DNA of 64,000 bases, taken from assembly GCA_947176505.1 (NCBI GenBank), contig CAMWQW010000020.1, positions 1-64,000 of the forward strand, given 5' to 3'. The position numbers were made by a program, and so were the translations under genes. This document shows, in pieces, positions 21,331-29,207 of this stretch. The notes under the pieces are model-generated. The model was not told the DNA's origin. It did not search any database and was given only the letters and a program-made list of their open reading frames with translations. The stretch comes from an uncultured Lachnospiraceae bacterium. Its GTDB lineage: Bacteria > Bacillota > Clostridia > Lachnospirales > Lachnospiraceae. Position 1 is the first letter of the stretch. Each line of letters begins with the position of its first letter.

Positions 21331-21813
21331 TTACCAACCTTTTATTTGCTTTACCTGTTCTGCCCGCTCTTTGTCTTTGTGGTACTGCAACTTGAACTGT
21401 ATCGTTTCCACTACTTCCTTTCTTGCTTCATCGTCTAGCTGATAAAATGAAGTCAACAGGTTATCCACATCGGGCATACTGTTTTTCCCAAACAGGTACA
21501 TAAGCGGATATAGGGAATTTTTTAGATATACCTTTACCCGGTTTCCGTCAAGAGCACCATTCAGTCCATCGGGGAGCGTGGGATATATTTCTTCTTCAGT
21601 AATTGCACCGGAGAATGGACTGGCGGCGCATATCTCATTCACATCAATTTCTAATTCGTTTGCCAACCGCAAGGCAAAGTCAAATCGGATATTGGAATCC
21701 TTTTGTATAATAGAATATAGTGTTGTAGCACTAATTCCCGTAGCCTTTGCAATCTGACGGACATTTGTATTCTTACTATCAAGTATTTCTTTCAGCTTCT
21801 TTCCATCGCCCAT
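21331..21813 (-). CDS. XRE-family repressor of the mobile element
   Basis: The 160-aa protein has an N-terminal helix-turn-helix (residues about 18-38, VRQIAKATGISATTLYSIIQ) and a charged helical C-terminal part. It is transcribed away from the excisionase-like gene and the integrase, with ACGAANTTCGT dyads in the region between. It is probably the element's master repressor, as in phages and ICEs. No peptidase-type (ImmA/LexA) domain is seen. Confidence 0.8.
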   Translation of the reverse strand: MGDGKKLKEILDSKNTNVRQIAKATGISATTLYSIIQKDSNIRFDFALRLANELEIDVNEICAASPFSGAITEEEIYPTLPDGLNGALDGNRVKVYLKNSLYPLMYLFGKNSMPDVDNLLTSFYQLDDEARKEVVETIQFKLQYHKDKERAEQVKQIKGW

Positions 21814-21922
21814 AGTGACCTCCTATTTTCATATGTTGAATAATTACGAAAAGCATAAATCCTATTTATTATCATACCACATATACGAAAAACATAAAAG
21901 TGAAAAATAGAAAAAATGTAAA

Positions 21923-22001
21923 TACGAAATTCGTAAAAATATTTTTACGAAGTATTGACAATACTTAAATATGGTGCTACTATGAATATACGAAATTCGT
22001 A
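21923..22001 (+). promoter_or_regulatory. xis-int promoter flanked by operator dyads
   Basis: The promoter TTGACA (21955-21960), 17-bp spacer, TACTAT (21978-21983) is flanked by two copies of TACGAAATTCGTA (21923-21935 and 21989-22001). A half site TTTACGAAG is near 21945, and further ACGAA half sites run toward the repressor gene. This layout predicts control by the divergent XRE repressor. Confidence 0.7.
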
Positions 22002-22059
22002 CAACAATAAAATACAAATGGTGTAATGAATTTCTAAAAGGGGAAAGGAGGACAAACGT

Positions 22060-22254
22060 GTGGCAAACTACCGTTATATGATGAGTGCGGAAGATATAGC
22101 CAAAGAGTTAAATTGTTCAAAATCTTATGCCTACAAGATTGTAAAGGAACTGAACAGAGAACTTGCAGGACAGGGGTATATTACAATGGCAGGACGTATT
22201 CCAAGGGCGTTTTGGGCGAAGAAAATGTACGGTTATGAGTTATCAATGAGCTAA
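22060..22254 (+). CDS. Excisionase-like small DNA-binding protein
   Basis: A 64-aa basic protein with a winged-helix or MerR-like N-terminus (MSAEDIAKELNCSKSYAYKI). It starts 17 bp before the integrase gene, where recombination directionality factors usually lie. GTG 22060 follows AAAGGAGG. It could also be a transcription factor of the element; the excisionase role is inferred from place, size and fold. Confidence 0.7.
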   Translation: MANYRYMMSAEDIAKELNCSKSYAYKIVKELNRELAGQGYITMAGRIPRAFWAKKMYGYELSMS

Positions 22255-22271
22255 GGAGGGAGAGTGGCAGT

Positions 22272-23348
22272 ATGGCTTATAAGGAGAAAGACACGAAAAA
22301 GTGGTCGGCGCAATGGTTTGAAACAACGGCGAAAGGAGAGAAGAAAAAGCGTAGAAAGAGAGGATTTGAAACAAAAAGAGAAGCGTTAGAGTATGAGCGG
22401 CAAAAGAAGTTAAATAGTAGCCGAAGCATGGATATGAAATTGAGTGAATTTATGGAGGTCTATTTCGAGGATAAACAGAATGAATTGAAAGAACGTACCA
22501 TGAAGAATAAACGGTATATGATGGAGCAGCACATTATTCCATATTTTGGCGAACAGATGTTGAGTGAGATTACCGCTTCACAAATCATACAGTGGCAAAA
22601 TGAAATGCAGACAAAGGGATTTTCGGAAAGCTATTTACGAATGATACAAAATCAGTTGACCAGCTTGTTTACTCATGCGTCACGCATTTATGATTTGCAT
22701 ACAAATCCATGTAAAAAAGTGAAGCGTATGGGAAATTCTGATTCAAGGAGTTTGGATTTTTGGACAACAGAAGAATATCAGAGATTTATTCAGACGATAG
22801 AACCGGGAACACGATACTATTTAATCTTTGAAATCCTCTTTTGGACGGGCTGTAGGATTGGCGAATTATTAGCTTTAACAAAGAGCGATAATAGTTTTGA
22901 AAATAGCCAAATCAGCATTACCAAAACTTATTATCGCACTGGCAGACAGGACGTTATTACAGAACCAAAAACAAAGCAGTCGGTAAGAACCGTTGAAATC
23001 CCGGAGTTTTTGAAAAAGGAAATTAAAGATTTTGTTGACGGTCACTATGGTATGCCGGACGATGAAAGGCTTTTCCCAATCGTGCAGGAAGCGGTACAGC
23101 ATAAGATGAAACGTCAAATTGTGAAAGCCGGAGTAAAAAATATCCGGGTACATGACCTTAGACATTCCCATGTGGCGTATTTAATCAATAAGGGAATAGA
23201 ACCGCTGTTGATAAAAGAGAGGGTAGGGCACAAAGATATTCGTATTACATTGAATACCTACGGACACTTATATCCTAATCAGCAACGGAGAGTGGCAGAC
23301 TTACTTGACAATGAAAAAGGAAATAGCCCCGACAGCGGCAACTGTTAG
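22272..23348 (+). CDS. int: Tyrosine recombinase / integrase
   Basis: The 358-aa protein has a basic N-terminal arm-binding part (residues 1-50), a SAM-like core-binding domain (about 55-150) and the catalytic domain. Catalytic residues are R195 (CRIGE), H294 and R297 (HDLRH), H320 (VGHKD) and the nucleophile Y330 (TYGHLY). It should integrate and excise the element at the 3' end of tuf, cutting near CCGTGAGG. The set of catalytic residues is complete, so activity is likely. Confidence 0.93.
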   Translation: MAYKEKDTKKWSAQWFETTAKGEKKKRRKRGFETKREALEYERQKKLNSSRSMDMKLSEFMEVYFEDKQNELKERTMKNKRYMMEQHIIPYFGEQMLSEITASQIIQWQNEMQTKGFSESYLRMIQNQLTSLFTHASRIYDLHTNPCKKVKRMGNSDSRSLDFWTTEEYQRFIQTIEPGTRYYLIFEILFWTGCRIGELLALTKSDNSFENSQISITKTYYRTGRQDVITEPKTKQSVRTVEIPEFLKKEIKDFVDGHYGMPDDERLFPIVQEAVQHKMKRQIVKAGVKNIRVHDLRHSHVAYLINKGIEPLLIKERVGHKDIRITLNTYGHLYPNQQRRVADLLDNEKGNSPDSGNC

Positions 23349-23358
23349 GGCTGTGATA

Positions 23359-23416
23359 ACTGGAAAACCTCTGTTATCAACCTCACAATATCAGTATAGC
23401 AGAGGTTTCTTCCAGT
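23359..23416. repeat. Inverted repeat downstream of integrase
   Basis: ACTGGAAAACCTCTG (23359-23373) and CAGAGGTTTCTTCCAGT (23400-23416) form an imperfect stem around a 26-base loop. It lies between the integrase and the ATPase gene. No T run follows. It may be a weak terminator or a regulatory hairpin of the replication gene. Confidence 0.5.
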
Positions 23417-23445
23417 GACAACGATTTTTCAGAAATGGAGGACTT

Positions 23446-24423
23446 ATGGAAGAAACAAAAACAGAATTACAGTTGATTAAATTGTCGGAGATACAGTCGC
23501 AGGAAGTTTCTTGGCTGTGGTTTCCGTTTATCCCTTATAGCAAGCTGACAATCATTCAAGGCGATCCGGGAGACGGAAAGACAACATTTATACTGAATAT
23601 AGCGGCGAAGCTGTCAAAGGGAGAGGGTTTAGACGGTGGAATGGAACTTACAGAGCCTTTGAATGTAATCTATCAGAGTGCGGAGGACGGTCTTGCCGAT
23701 ACGGTCAAGCCCCGGTTAGAACAGGCAAAGGCAGACTGTGAGAAAATCTCGGTCATTGATGAAAAAGTAAAATCACTTTCCATGATAGATGAACGCTTGG
23801 AAGAAGCTGTTATAAAGACAGGTGCAAAGCTGTTGATTTTAGACCCGATACAAGCCTACTTGGGCGGCGGTATGGATATGAACCGGGCAAACGAAGCAAG
23901 GGATATGACAAAGAGATTGGCAGCACTGGCAGAGAAATATCAGTGTGCGATTGTCCTTGTCGGGCATATGAACAAATCGGCAGGAAATAAGGCGGCATAC
24001 CGGGGCATGGGTTCGATTGATTTTTTTGCGGTTGCAAGAAGTGTCTTATTGGTCGGCAGAGTAGAGGGAGAAGAAAATACAAGGGCTGTGGTGCAGATTA
24101 AAAATAACCTTGCGGCGTTCGGACACCCGAAAGCATTTGCATTATCGGAGAACGGTTTTGAATGGCTTGGGAATTATGAGATTACCGCTGATGAAGTCTT
24201 AGGCGGTATTGCTCCCAAAGCAAATAAAATGGAACAAGCGAAACGGTTACTCCGGGAACTGGCAGAAGCAAACAATGCCATGCAGAGCAATGAAATTTTC
24301 GGTCTTGCGGACGAACAGGGCATATCGAAACGGACACTGGAAAATGCAAAGAAAGAATTAGGTGTCCGGGCAAAGCGGATAAACAATACATGGTATTGGG
24401 AACTGGATAAAATCAAACAGTGA
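23446..24423 (+). CDS. RecA-fold AAA ATPase, RepA-like
   Basis: The 325-aa protein has a Walker A motif (GDPGDGKTT, residues 37-45), a Walker B-like LLILDPIQAYL and a sensor segment GHMNKSAGNKAAYRGMGSI. It ends with a winged-helix-like part (MQSNEIFGLADEQGISKRTLENA). It resembles hexameric replicative helicases of the RepA type found in plasmids and mobilizable elements. Its likely job is replication of the excised circle. It lies between the integrase and a hairpin-rich region in front of the relaxase. Confidence 0.8.
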   Translation: MEETKTELQLIKLSEIQSQEVSWLWFPFIPYSKLTIIQGDPGDGKTTFILNIAAKLSKGEGLDGGMELTEPLNVIYQSAEDGLADTVKPRLEQAKADCEKISVIDEKVKSLSMIDERLEEAVIKTGAKLLILDPIQAYLGGGMDMNRANEARDMTKRLAALAEKYQCAIVLVGHMNKSAGNKAAYRGMGSIDFFAVARSVLLVGRVEGEENTRAVVQIKNNLAAFGHPKAFALSENGFEWLGNYEITADEVLGGIAPKANKMEQAKRLLRELAEANNAMQSNEIFGLADEQGISKRTLENAKKELGVRAKRINNTWYWELDKIKQ

Positions 24424-24438
24424 CGGACAGGCAAGGTA

Positions 24439-24723
24439 ACAGCGCAACAATGCAGAGTATTAGAATTTTGCGGTCTTGGAATTGTGTTCTTGAAGATTGC
24501 AAGGTTGCAAAAAATATAGACATTGCAATGTTGCGCTGTTGGGAGAGAGCCGGAAAGCGGCGGAAGAAAGGCGGCGAAAAGCCGCCCCGTCCGCTAGGAC
24601 GGAAAAGCCCCCGGCAGGGCGCAAAGGCACTTTTGATAAAGCGGAGCGTGTCGAAAGTGCTTTTGCGTTACTTTCGGTTACTTTCGGGAAAGTAACAAAG
24701 CCGAAGCGAAGAAACTTCGCTTT
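24439..24723 (+). other. Candidate oriT / replication-origin region
   Basis: This noncoding stretch holds several inverted repeats. ACAGCGCAACAATGCA (24439-24454) faces TGCAATGTTGCGCTGT (24524-24539), with TTGCAA repeats between them. GCACTTT/AAAGTGC (24627-24633, 24654-24660) comes next. GTTACTTTC is repeated at 24667 and 24677, the second copy pairing with GAAAGTAAC (24688-24696). AAGCGAAG/CTTCGCTT (24704-24711, 24715-24722) closes the set. The place directly upstream of a MobV relaxase suggests oriT for the second part and perhaps a replication origin for the first. The nick site is not identified. Confidence 0.55.
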
Positions 24724-24785
24724 GCGCCTTAGTCGGCGCAGTAAGAATAGTGGCACAAATATATAGAATGTGGAGGATATGCCTA

Positions 24786-26156
24786 TTGGAAAGAACGATT
24801 AGCGGTATGATGGGGAAAGGTTCGGTCAATCACAATACAAGAGCCTTTACGGCTAAAAATGTAGATAAGGAACGAAGCCGGGATAACGTGGAATTTTGCC
24901 ATTCGGATATAAAAGAAGTTTACCGCAATCTTTTTGATGAAGCACTGGAACGCTACAACGCAAAGCAGAAACGGAGTGACCGAAAGATAGATGATTATTA
25001 CGAAAAGATACGCCGGGGCAAACAGGAGAAATTATTTTATGAAGTTATCTTCCAAATCGGCAACAAGGACGATATGAATGTGCAGAGCAATGAGGGGCGG
25101 TTGGCGAAAGAGATTTTATGTGAGTTTATGGAGCAGTTTCAGAAAAGAAATCCGAACCTATATGTATTTTCAAGCCACTTGCACATGGACGAGCAGACAC
25201 CACATATCCATATTGATTTTGTTCCCTTTATCCGTAACAGTAAGCGTGGGCTTGATACAAGAGTATCGTTAAAAGGCGCACTGTCGGAACAGGGCTTCAA
25301 AGGCGGTACAAGGGGAATGACGGAATGGAATGAATGGATTGAAGCGGAGAAGCAGGAGCTTTCAAAAGTCATGGGGCGGCATGGCGTACAGTGGAAACAG
25401 TTAGGAACGCATAACAGGCATTTGTCTGTACTTGATTTTGAAAAGCAGGAGCGGCAGAAAGAAGTTGCAGAACTGGAACAGACGATTTCCGGCAGTAAGG
25501 AAGAATTATCTTCTATTCTTCATCAGCAGATAGCGGCAGGGCAGAAAATGGAGCAGATACGGAAAGAGGGCGAAGCGATCCGGCAGGAAGTATCAGAACT
25601 TTCCGCTACAAATCTTCTTTTGAAAGAGCAGACGGAAGAACTGACAGAGGATAAAGAAAAGTTGCTGTCTGAAAATGAAAAGTTGGAGAAACAGCAGAAA
25701 AAGTTACAGCAGGAGATTAACAAAATGGTACAGTCTAAGGAAGTCATGGAGCGCAATATACACGCCTACGATGAAGATGTGATATGGCAATTGGCAGAGC
25801 CGGGGGCGTTGATGAGTGCAAAGACTTATCGAGATAAAAAGGCACTTCCGCTTGTGGAGAAATTGAAAGAGGTTGTAAAAAATCTGACTATCAAATGCGT
25901 ACAGCTTACGGAGCAAAGAAAGAAGCTGACCGCCAAAGTGGACGGGCAACAGAAACAGATTAGCCGTTTGACGGATAAGGTTATGGAACAGAGCGGCACC
26001 ATAGACCGATTGCAGGATAAAGTTTCTGATTTAGGGCGTTTGGAGCGTCATTTCGGTAGGGAACAGGTGCAGTCAATAGTAGAACGGTCAAAGGTATTAG
26101 AACAGGCAGAAAGGGCAAGTAAACGCTCGAAACGTGCTTGTGAAATGAGCCGATAG
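24786..26156 (+). CDS. mob: MobV-family relaxase (Mob/Pre)
   Basis: This relaxase nicks oriT and pilots a single strand into the recipient through a conjugation machine supplied by another element. The 456-aa protein begins ERTISGMMGKGSVNHNTRAF, and its metal-binding motif is HLHMDEQTPHIHIDFVP (about residues 130-146). The C-terminal 200 residues are a long coiled coil. TTG 24786 is chosen because GGAGG lies at 24772-24776; the frame is open up to 24750, but without a binding site. No type IV secretion genes are present, so the element is mobilizable rather than self-transmissible. Confidence 0.9.
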   Translation: MERTISGMMGKGSVNHNTRAFTAKNVDKERSRDNVEFCHSDIKEVYRNLFDEALERYNAKQKRSDRKIDDYYEKIRRGKQEKLFYEVIFQIGNKDDMNVQSNEGRLAKEILCEFMEQFQKRNPNLYVFSSHLHMDEQTPHIHIDFVPFIRNSKRGLDTRVSLKGALSEQGFKGGTRGMTEWNEWIEAEKQELSKVMGRHGVQWKQLGTHNRHLSVLDFEKQERQKEVAELEQTISGSKEELSSILHQQIAAGQKMEQIRKEGEAIRQEVSELSATNLLLKEQTEELTEDKEKLLSENEKLEKQQKKLQQEINKMVQSKEVMERNIHAYDEDVIWQLAEPGALMSAKTYRDKKALPLVEKLKEVVKNLTIKCVQLTEQRKKLTAKVDGQQKQISRLTDKVMEQSGTIDRLQDKVSDLGRLERHFGREQVQSIVERSKVLEQAERASKRSKRACEMSR

Positions 26157-26177
26157 GAAAGTGAGGATTGATTTGAT

Positions 26178-26492
26178 ATGACAGATATGGAGAAGAAAGT
26201 CATGGTGCGGCTGTGTGCTAAAATTGTGGCAGAAACAGACCTATACGAAATGGACAAGGAAGTGCAAAATCTGATAGATTGGGTATGCTTGTCGGAGCAG
26301 ATAAAAGAAAACAATAATACAATTCGTAATTTGACCGGGGAATATAAAAAGATAGAGCCGGATTGCCGAGAGAGAGTGCGGGCGCAGTTGGAGCGCATGA
26401 AAGAACTCTGCAAAGAGCGTAATAGCCTTTATGAAAAACAGAACGATTTGAAAGGGCAAAAACAACAGATTGAGAGGGCATTGGAGCGATAA
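26178..26492 (+). CDS. Small helical protein of the mobilization module
   Basis: The 104-aa protein is highly charged and almost entirely helical, with a predicted C-terminal coiled coil. It lies 21 bp after the relaxase and is probably cotranscribed. No known domain is recognised. A degenerate copy of its last 35 codons occurs at 31302-31406, showing that the gene belongs to a family of related elements that have visited this site. A role as relaxase accessory is inference. Confidence 0.65.
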   Translation: MTDMEKKVMVRLCAKIVAETDLYEMDKEVQNLIDWVCLSEQIKENNNTIRNLTGEYKKIEPDCRERVRAQLERMKELCKERNSLYEKQNDLKGQKQQIERALER

Positions 26493-26596
26493 AGGATTGC
26501 CGGAGAATGACAGTTATAGAAAGTCATTCCCCGGCGTATATTACGTCAAATTTATAGCCGACATTGATATTTTCCGCTATTCATGTACCGATCCAG

Positions 26597-27169
26597 TTAT
26601 TTAGGCTTTTCGGCGTTAAGAATAACGAGTTTGTTTTGAAAACATTCAACGGAGATATAAGAGCCGATAGGAAAGCCGAAATCCTCTACCCATTTTCCTT
26701 GTAAAGAAATTTTAGGTATAGAGGTCTGATAGCCCGAAGCTTCTTGTACTTTCAAATTTCGGGTTGGGGTAGATTGCGTTTTATATGAGCTTGTACTCAG
26801 ATTGAAGTGTTGCAGAATAGTAAATATTCTAGCAAGCATGGTATCATGCCCCAATCTACAAGGCTCGGTAAAATCAATATGACCTTGCCAGTTACCTATC
26901 TTTTGTAATTCATATAAAAGCAACGGTTTGTTATATGAAACAAATTCTGCTAACATACAAAGATTATTTAGCTGATAGAGAGAATCCACAATAGAATAAA
27001 ACTCTCGGTCATTTAAACTTTTCTTAGAATAAAAATTCTGAAAGTCTGTGTCGCTTGACATCATAAGAAAGCGAAAATTTTCAATAAAGCTACGTTGCTT
27101 GTCTTTAGATTCCAGTTTTTCATATTCCCGCGTTATGTAGTGGGAAAGGTTTTTCTCGATTTCTAACAT
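26597..27169 (-). CDS. Protein with C-terminal SymE-like domain
   Basis: The 190-aa protein has a helical N-terminal 130 residues of no recognised family and a C-terminal segment (IPKISLQGKWVEDFGFPIG, then SVECFQNKLVIL) that resembles the SymE toxin/AbrB-like fold. Classical SymE is much shorter. ATG 27169 is preferred over GTG 27178 because AAAGGCGG lies upstream. It is transcribed from a promoter that mirrors that of the divergent XRE gene at 27405. It may be a toxin or a DNA/RNA-binding regulator. The SymE resemblance is by motif reading only. Confidence 0.6.
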   Translation of the reverse strand: MLEIEKNLSHYITREYEKLESKDKQRSFIENFRFLMMSSDTDFQNFYSKKSLNDREFYSIVDSLYQLNNLCMLAEFVSYNKPLLLYELQKIGNWQGHIDFTEPCRLGHDTMLARIFTILQHFNLSTSSYKTQSTPTRNLKVQEASGYQTSIPKISLQGKWVEDFGFPIGSYISVECFQNKLVILNAEKPK

Positions 27170-27278
27170 AAGAGCCACCGCCTTTGTATAATATAGTTGG
27201 ATTTTATAAAAATTTTATAATTAGGCACCACCTCACTATAAACACAAACATAAATTGGTTATCACATCTATATTTGTG

Positions 27279-27376
27279 ATTATACATAATTAAATGTGAA
27301 AAGTCAATGCAGAATAGTAAGAAATAAATTACAAAACACATGATACTTTGATTTTTCACATTTATTCATGTATAAT
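27279..27376. promoter_or_regulatory. Mirror-image divergent promoters
   Basis: Minus strand: TTGACT (27307-27302), 17-bp spacer, TATAAT (27284-27279). Plus strand: TTGATT (27348-27353), 17-bp spacer, TATAAT (27371-27376). The spacers are almost the same sequence, TTTCACATTTAATTATG and TTTCACATTTATTCATG. One regulator could therefore bind both promoters equally. The 70-aa XRE protein encoded directly downstream is the obvious candidate. Confidence 0.75.
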
Positions 27377-27404
27377 CTTTGTAAAAGTATAACGAGGTGA
27401 TTAT

Positions 27405-27617
27405 ATGGCTATGGCTTCTAAAATCCGTATTCTTCTGATTGAAAGAAACATGAAGATTAAGGACTTGGCGCAAATGCTTGGATATAGTGGAAATAATTTG
27501 AGCAATAAATTGAGAGATGATAACTTTTCAGAAAAGGAATTGAGAAAGATAGCGGAGTTGTTGGACTGCGATTTTGACGCTACGTTTACTTTGAGAGATA
27601 CGGGGAAGATTATATAA
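27405..27617 (+). CDS. Small XRE/Cro-type regulator
   Basis: A 70-aa protein that is almost only a helix-turn-helix (IKDLAQMLGYSGNNLSNKLR, residues about 17-36). GAGGTGAT precedes ATG 27405. It is the first gene of the rightward unit with two unknown genes after it. It probably represses its own promoter and that of the divergent SymE-like gene through the shared TTTCACATTTA spacer sequence. Confidence 0.75.
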   Translation: MAMASKIRILLIERNMKIKDLAQMLGYSGNNLSNKLRDDNFSEKELRKIAELLDCDFDATFTLRDTGKII

Positions 27618-27686
27618 ATATAAGCTAATAGTATTATTGAACATTGAAAAAGATTATTGTGTAAAAATTTAATGGAGGTAAAATCA

Positions 27687-28091
27687 ATGGAGATTTCAGA
27701 ATTGTACGAAAAGTATAAAGAATTAGAGGAAAGGATTGCACAATTAGAATTTAGGGAGGAATTTCTACGATATGAAAACAGTATAAATGGCATTATTTTA
27801 GATTATAATCTAACGCGTGATGAATACAATAAAGTAATGGACATAATGGATGAGATGAGGAATCAGATTGATAGTCATAAAGAAGTTTCAAATACGGATT
27901 TTGAGAATAAAATTATAGGGATTTTTGGAGGAGACATTGCAGCAGCTAAAAGAAGTGTTCCGATAGAATATCATTTTTGTGAGTATGTTGCTAAAGCGTT
28001 TATGGAAGACGGAAGATGGGAAGAAGTTTTTCCGGCACTTTACGGTCATATGAATAAATACCAATATTTAAAGGATAAAGACAATGAATAG
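27687..28091 (+). CDS. Unknown cargo protein, cytoplasmic
   Basis: The 134-aa protein starts at ATG 27687 (AATGGAGGT upstream). It has an N-terminal coiled coil of about 30 residues (SELYEKYKELEERIAQLE) and a helical remainder. No family is recognised. Its stop overlaps the next gene by 8 bp, so the two are translationally coupled and probably act together. AT-rich codon use differs from the ribosomal genes and fits mobile cargo. Confidence 0.6.
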   Translation: MEISELYEKYKELEERIAQLEFREEFLRYENSINGIILDYNLTRDEYNKVMDIMDEMRNQIDSHKEVSNTDFENKIIGIFGGDIAAAKRSVPIEYHFCEYVAKAFMEDGRWEEVFPALYGHMNKYQYLKDKDNE

Positions 28092-28596
28092 TGAGATTAT
28101 TAATTTATTGTTTACTGGTATTTCTGCAATAGGTGCTTTGCTGAGCGGATTGGCTGCGTTTAAGGCTAAAGGCACTAAAAAAGAAATGGAAAAAACAATA
28201 GGTAAACTTAAAAATCATATTAAAAGTGTAAATGACTTGGTTTTTTTGGAACCGCAATTAGGACAGATTTCAAGCATGGCACAAAAGTTTAGAGGAATTT
28301 CAAGTGGAGTATTGCCAAGCGCACGTGGTAGTAAGACAGAACGGGATTATTATATTGATTTGAAATCCGACACATCAAAAATATTGGAAAATATTCCGAG
28401 CGAGTATGAAACTATTAGGTCATTGTTAAATGATATAATTGATGCATTTTCTTCATGTATAAATGATAATAAGAAATTTAGTGAATTGGATAGACATAAT
28501 TTGTATAGCTATAAATATGTAGAAAAGAAATATCAAGATATATTAGCAGAGTTAAATAGAATTATACGCGATATAAAATATATGAATGTTAGCTGA
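28084..28596 (+). CDS. Unknown membrane-anchored helical cargo protein
   Basis: The 170-aa protein has one N-terminal hydrophobic segment (IINLLFTGISAIGALLSGLAAF, residues 4-25) and then a basic, helical cytoplasmic part. It overlaps the preceding gene by 8 bp. No known domain. The pair lies at the right end of the element, a usual place for cargo such as defence or exclusion genes, but no function can be assigned. Confidence 0.6.
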   Translation: MNSEIINLLFTGISAIGALLSGLAAFKAKGTKKEMEKTIGKLKNHIKSVNDLVFLEPQLGQISSMAQKFRGISSGVLPSARGSKTERDYYIDLKSDTSKILENIPSEYETIRSLLNDIIDAFSSCINDNKKFSELDRHNLYSYKYVEKKYQDILAELNRIIRDIKYMNVS

Positions 28597-28657
28597 TATT
28601 TTTTGCTTAAGGTTTAGTGGTGTTAAATAGAAAGAGTATTTCCTTGATGATATATAA

Positions 28658-28679
28658 TACATGGTGCTAGCACCATGTA
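28658..28679. repeat. Perfect 22-bp palindrome
   Basis: TACATGGTGCTAGCACCATG plus TA is its own reverse complement. It contains GGTGC/GCACC, the same pentamer found in the GGTGCC arm repeats 30 bp downstream. It may be an additional integrase or excisionase site at the right end of the element. Confidence 0.6.
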
Positions 28680-28708
28680 ATTAAGGTAGATAAAGAGAAA
28701 ATCATTTT

Positions 28709-28725
28709 GGTGCCAAAACGGTGCC
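28709..28725. repeat. Right arm-type repeat
   Basis: GGTGCCAAAACGGTGCC is an exact copy of 21262-21278. It lies 104 bp before the CCGTGAGG at 28829. Copies of the same sequence near both ends mark out the element and support its right boundary near 28.83 kb. Confidence 0.6.
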
Positions 28726-28828
28726 AAGAAATCATGCAAATAAAAATACGCCACACAAAAACAACGATTTTACGCTGTTTTCCGCAATAACAAGTATAGA
28801 AAATATCACAAAAAACGCTATTCAAATA

Positions 28829-28836
28829 CCGTGAGG
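28829..28836 (+). other. Internal copy of the attachment core
   Basis: CCGTGAGG is identical to the first eight bases of the tuf identity blocks at 21122 and 31026. It is read here as the junction between the first element and a second segment (28.84-31.03 kb). An 8-mer can occur by chance; the evidence is its spacing from the arm repeats. Confidence 0.45.
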
Positions 28837-28838
28837 AT

Positions 28839-29039
28839 TTGCGGAAAAAGACCGGTATTCCATTTATGAGTTATCATATGAATTTGGATACATTAAAGCA
28901 ATATAGGCAATATGGAAAGTGTCTGACTGAGACAGATCGAAAGAGATTGGAGAAAATAGGAGAAGAGAAGGAATTTTGCGAGGTAATTGGATTTATGCTG
29001 AAGGAAAACATAAAGCTGGAGCAGGAATGCATTATTTAG
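28839..29039 (+). CDS. Hypothetical small protein (weak)
   Basis: A 66-residue frame starting with TTG, with a possible shorter start at ATG 28866. It reads in the same phase as the tuf frame would after CCGTGAGG at 28829. No convincing ribosome binding site and no known family. Its charged, helical composition is protein-like. It may be the former left end of a second element that once extended tuf. Confidence 0.3.
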   Translation: MRKKTGIPFMSYHMNLDTLKQYRQYGKCLTETDRKRLEKIGEEKEFCEVIGFMLKENIKLEQECII

Positions 29040-29123
29040 GGTGGTTATAACCTATGAGAATAGGACTGTACAAGGTTTGTTTATATGTTGTAATAACACG
29101 TAGAATTTTGTGGAAGAATATAA

Positions 29124-29152
29124 TTGACATAGTTTTCGTCAGAGAATATAAT
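29124..29152 (+). promoter_or_regulatory. abiE promoter
   Basis: TTGACA (29124-29129), 17-bp spacer, TATAAT (29147-29152). It precedes the toxin-antitoxin pair with a leader of about 50 bases. Confidence 0.75.
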
Positions 29153-29207
29153 AAACTTAACAGAATAGAATATACTAATCTAAATTATTAAGAAAGGAGA
29201 AAAGACG

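Larger units (their letters stand above)
21122..28836. mobile_element. Integrative mobilizable element in the 3' end of tuf
   Basis: A 7.7-kb unit has a repressor, excisionase-like protein, tyrosine integrase, RecA-fold ATPase, candidate oriT, MobV relaxase and a cargo end. It is bounded by CCGTGAGG cores and by inward arm repeats. Its left end carries a substitute tuf 3' end and terminator. There are no conjugation pore genes, so it needs a helper. If the core at 28829 is chance, the element would instead extend to 31026 and include the AbiE pair. Confidence 0.75.

Noticed and set aside
24420..24695. 91-residue frame after the RepA-like gene
   Set aside because: It overlaps hairpins of the candidate origin/oriT, has biased basic composition and no ribosome binding site.
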